DNA of 49,049 nt from a virus. The stretch spans positions 1 to 49,049 of the IMG/VR virus record IMGVR_UViG_3300010885_022232; one strand, given 5' to 3'. Every line of letters begins with the position of its first letter. The first letter of the stretch is position 1. A model generated the notes under the pieces. It searched no databases. It saw only the letters and a list, made by a program, of their open reading frames with translations, and was not told the origin of the DNA. The position numbers were made by a program, and so were the translations under genes. Below, one piece after another: positions 46,664 through 49,049 of this stretch.

Positions 46664-46798
46664 TTACCTTCCTTGTCCTTTGTAAGATTTTTTATAATTT
46701 TTTGATGTTTTTAATTTTGACATTTTATTTTTAGCATGTATGCCAGGTCTAGAAACATTAGTTTCTTCCTTTTTAATAACCTCATTTACTTTTGCCAT
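46664..46798 (-). CDS. Small basic Lys-rich protein, 44 aa
   Basis: The open frame runs from CAT at 46796-46798 to TTA at 46664-46666. It begins MAKVNEVIKKEETNVSRPGI and continues HAKNKMSKLKTSKNYKKSYK, ending GQGR. It is about one third Lys/Arg and has the HAK-T-S-K-NYKK-GQGR ending that I associate with a small protein repeatedly seen in Bacteroidota phages. Its function is unknown. It lies one base after the 121-aa membrane gene. It resembles the 55-aa basic protein at 14.1 kb only in charge. Confidence 0.62.
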   Translation of the reverse strand: MAKVNEVIKKEETNVSRPGIHAKNKMSKLKTSKNYKKSYKGQGR

Positions 46799-46799
46799 C

Positions 46800-47165
46800 T
46801 TACTTTGTTAATAAAATTGTATAAATAATTACTCCTACTATAGAAGATATAACCCAACTTGCCATTATATCTCTATGACTTTCAAAATCAATTTGTCTAC
46901 TTTTTCCTTTTGAAACTGCATACATATTTTGCAAGATTTCAAATACATAATACAAAGCAAATGGTACTGCTAGTAGTACAAGATATTGAAATACCAATGC
47001 TTCTTTTAATTTAAAAGTAGATTTTAATAGTGGAGCAAATCCAATAATAAAAAGCACGCTTACAAAGATATGTTTATGCCATCCATATTGTATAATCTTT
47101 TTTCTACTTCCCATATCTTTCCACCAAGAAAGAAATACTGACTTCCAATAATTTAATGTTTCCAT
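46800..47165 (-). CDS. Small membrane protein, 121 aa
   Basis: Three hydrophobic helices are visible: about residues 32-50 (IFVSVLFIIGFAPLLKS), 58-80 (LVFQYLVLLAVPFALYYVFEI) and 103-118 (WVISSIVGVIIYTILL), with a soluble Lys-rich N-terminus and a loop (SKGKSRQIDFESHRD). With the neighbouring holin it may be part of the lysis set (second holin, antiholin or pinholin-like), though size and topology fit no family I can name. A CpG (47057) inside it is the first of the CpG-bearing stretch at the right end. Confidence 0.65.
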   Translation of the reverse strand: METLNYWKSVFLSWWKDMGSRKKIIQYGWHKHIFVSVLFIIGFAPLLKSTFKLKEALVFQYLVLLAVPFALYYVFEILQNMYAVSKGKSRQIDFESHRDIMASWVISSIVGVIIYTILLTK

Positions 47166-47166
47166 G

Positions 47167-47484
47167 TTAATTTAGTTTAATTGCATCTAAGCAATGTTTT
47201 TCAGTTAATAATTTGACTAATTTTTTACCTGTATTTGTTAATGTTTCTTTTAAAATGTTGACTCCTAAAACTTCTGATAAACTTTCATCTTCATTACCAA
47301 ATTTATATCCATCTTTTGTTATAAGATATTTATTCCATAATTCAGCATATTCTTTATTTGCGTATTTATCAAAGTTTAAAGCTGATTTGTAAGAATAATT
47401 TGTTTTATCTTCTATTAAAAAATAATTCCAAACCATAAATATTGGTTGTACTCCCCATGCTATAATATATAGCAATTTACCCAT
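47167..47484 (-). CDS. Hypothetical protein with N-terminal hydrophobic segment, 105 aa
   Basis: The first 20 residues (LLYIIAWGVQPIFMVWNYFL) form a hydrophobic segment that could be an anchor or signal. The remainder is soluble and helical (LNFDKYANKEYAELWNKYL; GVNILKETLTNTGKKLVKLL). I recognise no family. It overlaps the preceding gene by eight bases and lies in the lysis/fibre module. Confidence 0.6.
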   Translation of the reverse strand: MGKLLYIIAWGVQPIFMVWNYFLIEDKTNYSYKSALNFDKYANKEYAELWNKYLITKDGYKFGNEDESLSEVLGVNILKETLTNTGKKLVKLLTEKHCLDAIKLN

Positions 47485-47908
47485 TTTGATAATTTTCTGA
47501 TATGTATGTAGTCAATTCATAGTTTATTTTATCATACAATCCTTGTCCTATTTGTTCACTTCCTAAACTAATTAAAATGTCTTTTGCTTCAACCCATTGC
47601 CCTGCCAATACAGCTGTTCTCATTGGTACTAATAAAGCATCAATTCCTTTATGATCCTCTTCTGAAATAATTCCATTTAACTTTGCAGTTCTTAATTCAG
47701 CAGATAATTTTGCAACAGAATCACGCCCATCATCCATTCTTTTAAGATACTGTTCTGTTTCATATATTTTCTGGTTTTCAAAAATTTGTTCAGCAGTCAA
47801 TGGTTCATCAGGAATAAAATCAACCACAATTTGCCCTTCAGGAGCAATGAAATTATCATCAACTACGTGATACAATTTATTTCCTTGTAAGTCTGTTACT
47901 GTTTTCAT
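47477..47908 (-). CDS. Probable tail-fibre-associated protein (possible chaperone), 143 aa
   Basis: The N-terminus (LQGNKLYHVVDDNFIAPEGQ) is followed by IPDEPLTAEQIFENQKIYE and a long helical part. Small proteins directly after a fibre gene are commonly fibre assembly chaperones, which is the basis for this call; no specific chaperone family is recognised. It starts two bases after the fibre stop. Its DNA contains CpGs at 47724 and 47866, unlike nearly all of the window, so it probably moved together with the fibre tip. Confidence 0.6.
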   Translation of the reverse strand: MKTVTDLQGNKLYHVVDDNFIAPEGQIVVDFIPDEPLTAEQIFENQKIYETEQYLKRMDDGRDSVAKLSAELRTAKLNGIISEEDHKGIDALLVPMRTAVLAGQWVEAKDILISLGSEQIGQGLYDKINYELTTYISENYQNG

Positions 47909-47909
47909 T

Positions 47910-49049
47910 TTAGTTTGTTATTTTTAAAGATGTCATAGCAACTATTTCTCCTAACAATGCATTTTGAGCAGTTATAAAAATATAAATATCATTAGCAGGA
48001 TTTAAAGAAGTTGATGTTAGTGTTACGTTACCAATAATATCATCTGTATAAACACTTGTTGATGCAGGGTAGCCATTTAAAGTATTATCAGCTTTAAAAA
48101 ACATTTTATTTCTAAAAACATTTACTACTTGACTTGATTGACTATATGTTGCTATTAGTGATGCGGATAATCCATTATTTGTATTTGAAGCTCTAACTCT
48201 GTATGTGGTAGAACTTGTTGTAAATGTTTTTGCAATACTAAATGTAAATGTAAAAAAATCACTTGTTGTAAATGTACCTCCTGGAATGACAGGTACTGAA
48301 TATAGAATGCTTTCAATAAGTGAATTCGTTAAATTTGATGTTTGAACTGTAGTTGTATATACTTTTTTAATTACGTTTGTTAATCCTGCCTTAGCGTTAA
48401 ATGTAGTCCAATCCGCAGAAGTAAGATAACCATTAACGCTTGATGTGGCAGCAGCCATACTAATAGCAGGAGTTGCACCACCTGATGATACTACAGGAGC
48501 TGTTCCTGTAACAGATGTAACTGTTCCATTTGTACTAGAAGTACCTGCTCCTATTGCTGTTCTAAAAGTAGAAGCATCTAATGTAGAAATACTATTATCT
48601 GCATTAATTCTAAAAAAAGTAATTGCTGATGGATTTGCAAGAGTAATTAAATTACTTCCTACTGTATTTGCTCCTAAAGATGTTCTACCTGTTGCAGCAA
48701 CTAACCCAGTTGCTCCTCCATCCCATTTATTTCTATCTGTATATGCTGTATCAAATCTAGTCCAATCTGTTGTACTTAATGCTCCTCTATTTGATGCACT
48801 TGCTGTAGGTAAATTAAACTTATGGTCTGTACCACTATCAACTATTGCAAAGTCTGTTCCTGTTGTTCCTATAGTTAATGTTTGAGCAGCTCCTGTTAAA
48901 CTATTAATAGCTGTAATACCTGTACCAGCCATTATACCACTTTGCTGAGTAATACTTAATATAGTAGATTGAACAGCAGGATGTGCAAATGGACTTGTTT
49001 GAGCAGTTTCAGCTATAATAGACATATTAATATCTGCACTTGCCCAATA
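47910..49049 (-). CDS. Tail fibre / receptor-binding protein, partial (N-terminus outside window)
   Basis: An ATG is found at 49025, but the reading frame stays open to the window edge (YWASADIN before MSIIAETAQ), so the gene most likely continues to the right. The body is Ser/Thr/Ala/Gly-rich with two copies of a G-x-L-[ST]-[ST]-x-DWT-x-F unit (RGALSTTDWTRFDTAY and NGYLTSADWTTFNAK), typical of repetitive, trimeric phage tail fibres. TSVTGTAPVVSSGG and ISMAAATSSVNG belong to the same repetitive shaft. The C-terminal half (about 150 residues) is a different, strand-rich domain and would be the receptor-binding tip. All CpGs of this gene lie between 48026 and 48437, that is in the C-terminal half. 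Confidence 0.8.
   Translation of the reverse strand, partial: YWASADINMSIIAETAQTSPFAHPAVQSTILSITQQSGIMAGTGITAINSLTGAAQTLTIGTTGTDFAIVDSGTDHKFNLPTASASNRGALSTTDWTRFDTAYTDRNKWDGGATGLVAATGRTSLGANTVGSNLITLANPSAITFFRINADNSISTLDASTFRTAIGAGTSSTNGTVTSVTGTAPVVSSGGATPAISMAAATSSVNGYLTSADWTTFNAKAGLTNVIKKVYTTTVQTSNLTNSLIESILYSVPVIPGGTFTTSDFFTFTFSIAKTFTTSSTTYRVRASNTNNGLSASLIATYSQSSQVVNVFRNKMFFKADNTLNGYPASTSVYTDDIIGNVTLTSTSLNPANDIYIFITAQNALLGEIVAMTSLKITN

Larger units (their letters stand above)
47057..48438. other. CpG-bearing segment in an otherwise CpG-free window
   Basis: Eleven CG dinucleotides were read here (47057, 47361, 47724, 47866, 48026, 48164, 48327, 48374, 48395, 48414, 48437). I found only about ten in the preceding 47 kb and none in the remaining 0.6 kb to the right edge. 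The segment covers the fibre tip, the fibre-associated gene, and parts of the next two genes, which points to an exchanged cassette. Counts were made by eye. Confidence 0.6.

Noticed and set aside
48445-48885. 146-codon rightward frame opposite the tail fibre
   Set aside because: It is the mirror of the repetitive Ser/Thr/Ala-rich fibre gene; the Val/Pro/Ala composition is what the antisense frame would give.
49023-49025. ATG at 49025 as the true start of the tail-fibre gene
   Set aside because: The frame is open upstream to the edge (YWASADIN), so the gene is treated as partial.
1-49049. Stop-codon reassignment (TAG or TGA), known in some crAss-like phages
   Set aside because: TAA, TAG and TGA all appear at natural gene ends (TAG before the hairpin at 1148 and at 9120; TGA in ATGA couplings), and the giant frames have no internal stops.
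1-49049. tRNA genes, CRISPR arrays, insertion sequences, reverse transcriptase/DGR template-variable repeats
   Set aside because: Intergenic gaps are nearly all under 50 bases with no cloverleaf-like or spaced repeats, and no transposase or reverse transcriptase motifs were seen. A computed repeat search would be more reliable.

Overview
The window looks like about half of the genome of a crAss-like phage (order Crassvirales), so the probable host is a Bacteroidota bacterium. The signs are a leftward late block with a P22-gp4-like ring protein, an IHF-like protein, a very large muzzle/stabilisation protein, two cargo-type proteins and a 4487-residue protein carrying the DYDID motif of the crAss virion RNA polymerase. 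The DNA is very AT-rich, Shine-Dalgarno sites are mostly absent, and TAA, TAG and TGA all end genes, so the standard bacterial code fits. There is no tRNA, CRISPR array or insertion sequence, and no gene-free stretch longer than about 100 bases.

Layout. Bases 1-14030 are read rightward and are tightly packed, often with overlapping stop and start codons. They hold (a) a ubiquitin-like cassette at 0.44-5.3 kb: a beta-grasp protein, an E2-like candidate, a JAB/JAMM isopeptidase, a ThiF/E1-like adenylyltransferase and an unknown partner; (b) two PD-(D/E)XK nucleases at 5.4-7.0 kb; (c) a run of very small unknown genes at 7.0-9.6 kb, including an Nmad1/DUF1599-like protein and a Cys-rich microprotein; (d) a radical-SAM protein of spore-photoproduct-lyase type, a GroES-like protein, a WGR-ATP-dependent DNA ligase fusion and a MazG-like pyrophosphohydrolase at 9.6-12.7 kb; (e) an N-terminally anchored envelope protein that may be a spanin, plus two small unknowns, at 12.7-14.0 kb. 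A terminator hairpin at 14.02 kb separates this arm from the late arm.

Bases 14063-49049 are read leftward. In transcription order they are: a tail-fibre gene open at the window edge, a possible fibre chaperone, small membrane and lysis genes with a holin, a RecB/Cas4-like nuclease, ring protein, IHF-like protein, a small unknown, a second ring/tail structural protein, the muzzle protein, two cargo proteins, the giant virion RNA polymerase with a C-terminal HELIH zincin domain, a 1654-residue ejection-type protein, and a 55-residue basic protein.

Two signals stand out. First, this phage appears to carry a compact ubiquitin-like conjugation/deconjugation operon whose first gene is fenced by terminators on both sides. 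Second, CpG is almost absent from the first 47 kb (I found about ten by eye) yet eleven occur in 1.4 kb at 47057-48438, which marks the tail-fibre tip and its neighbour genes as a likely recent exchange.
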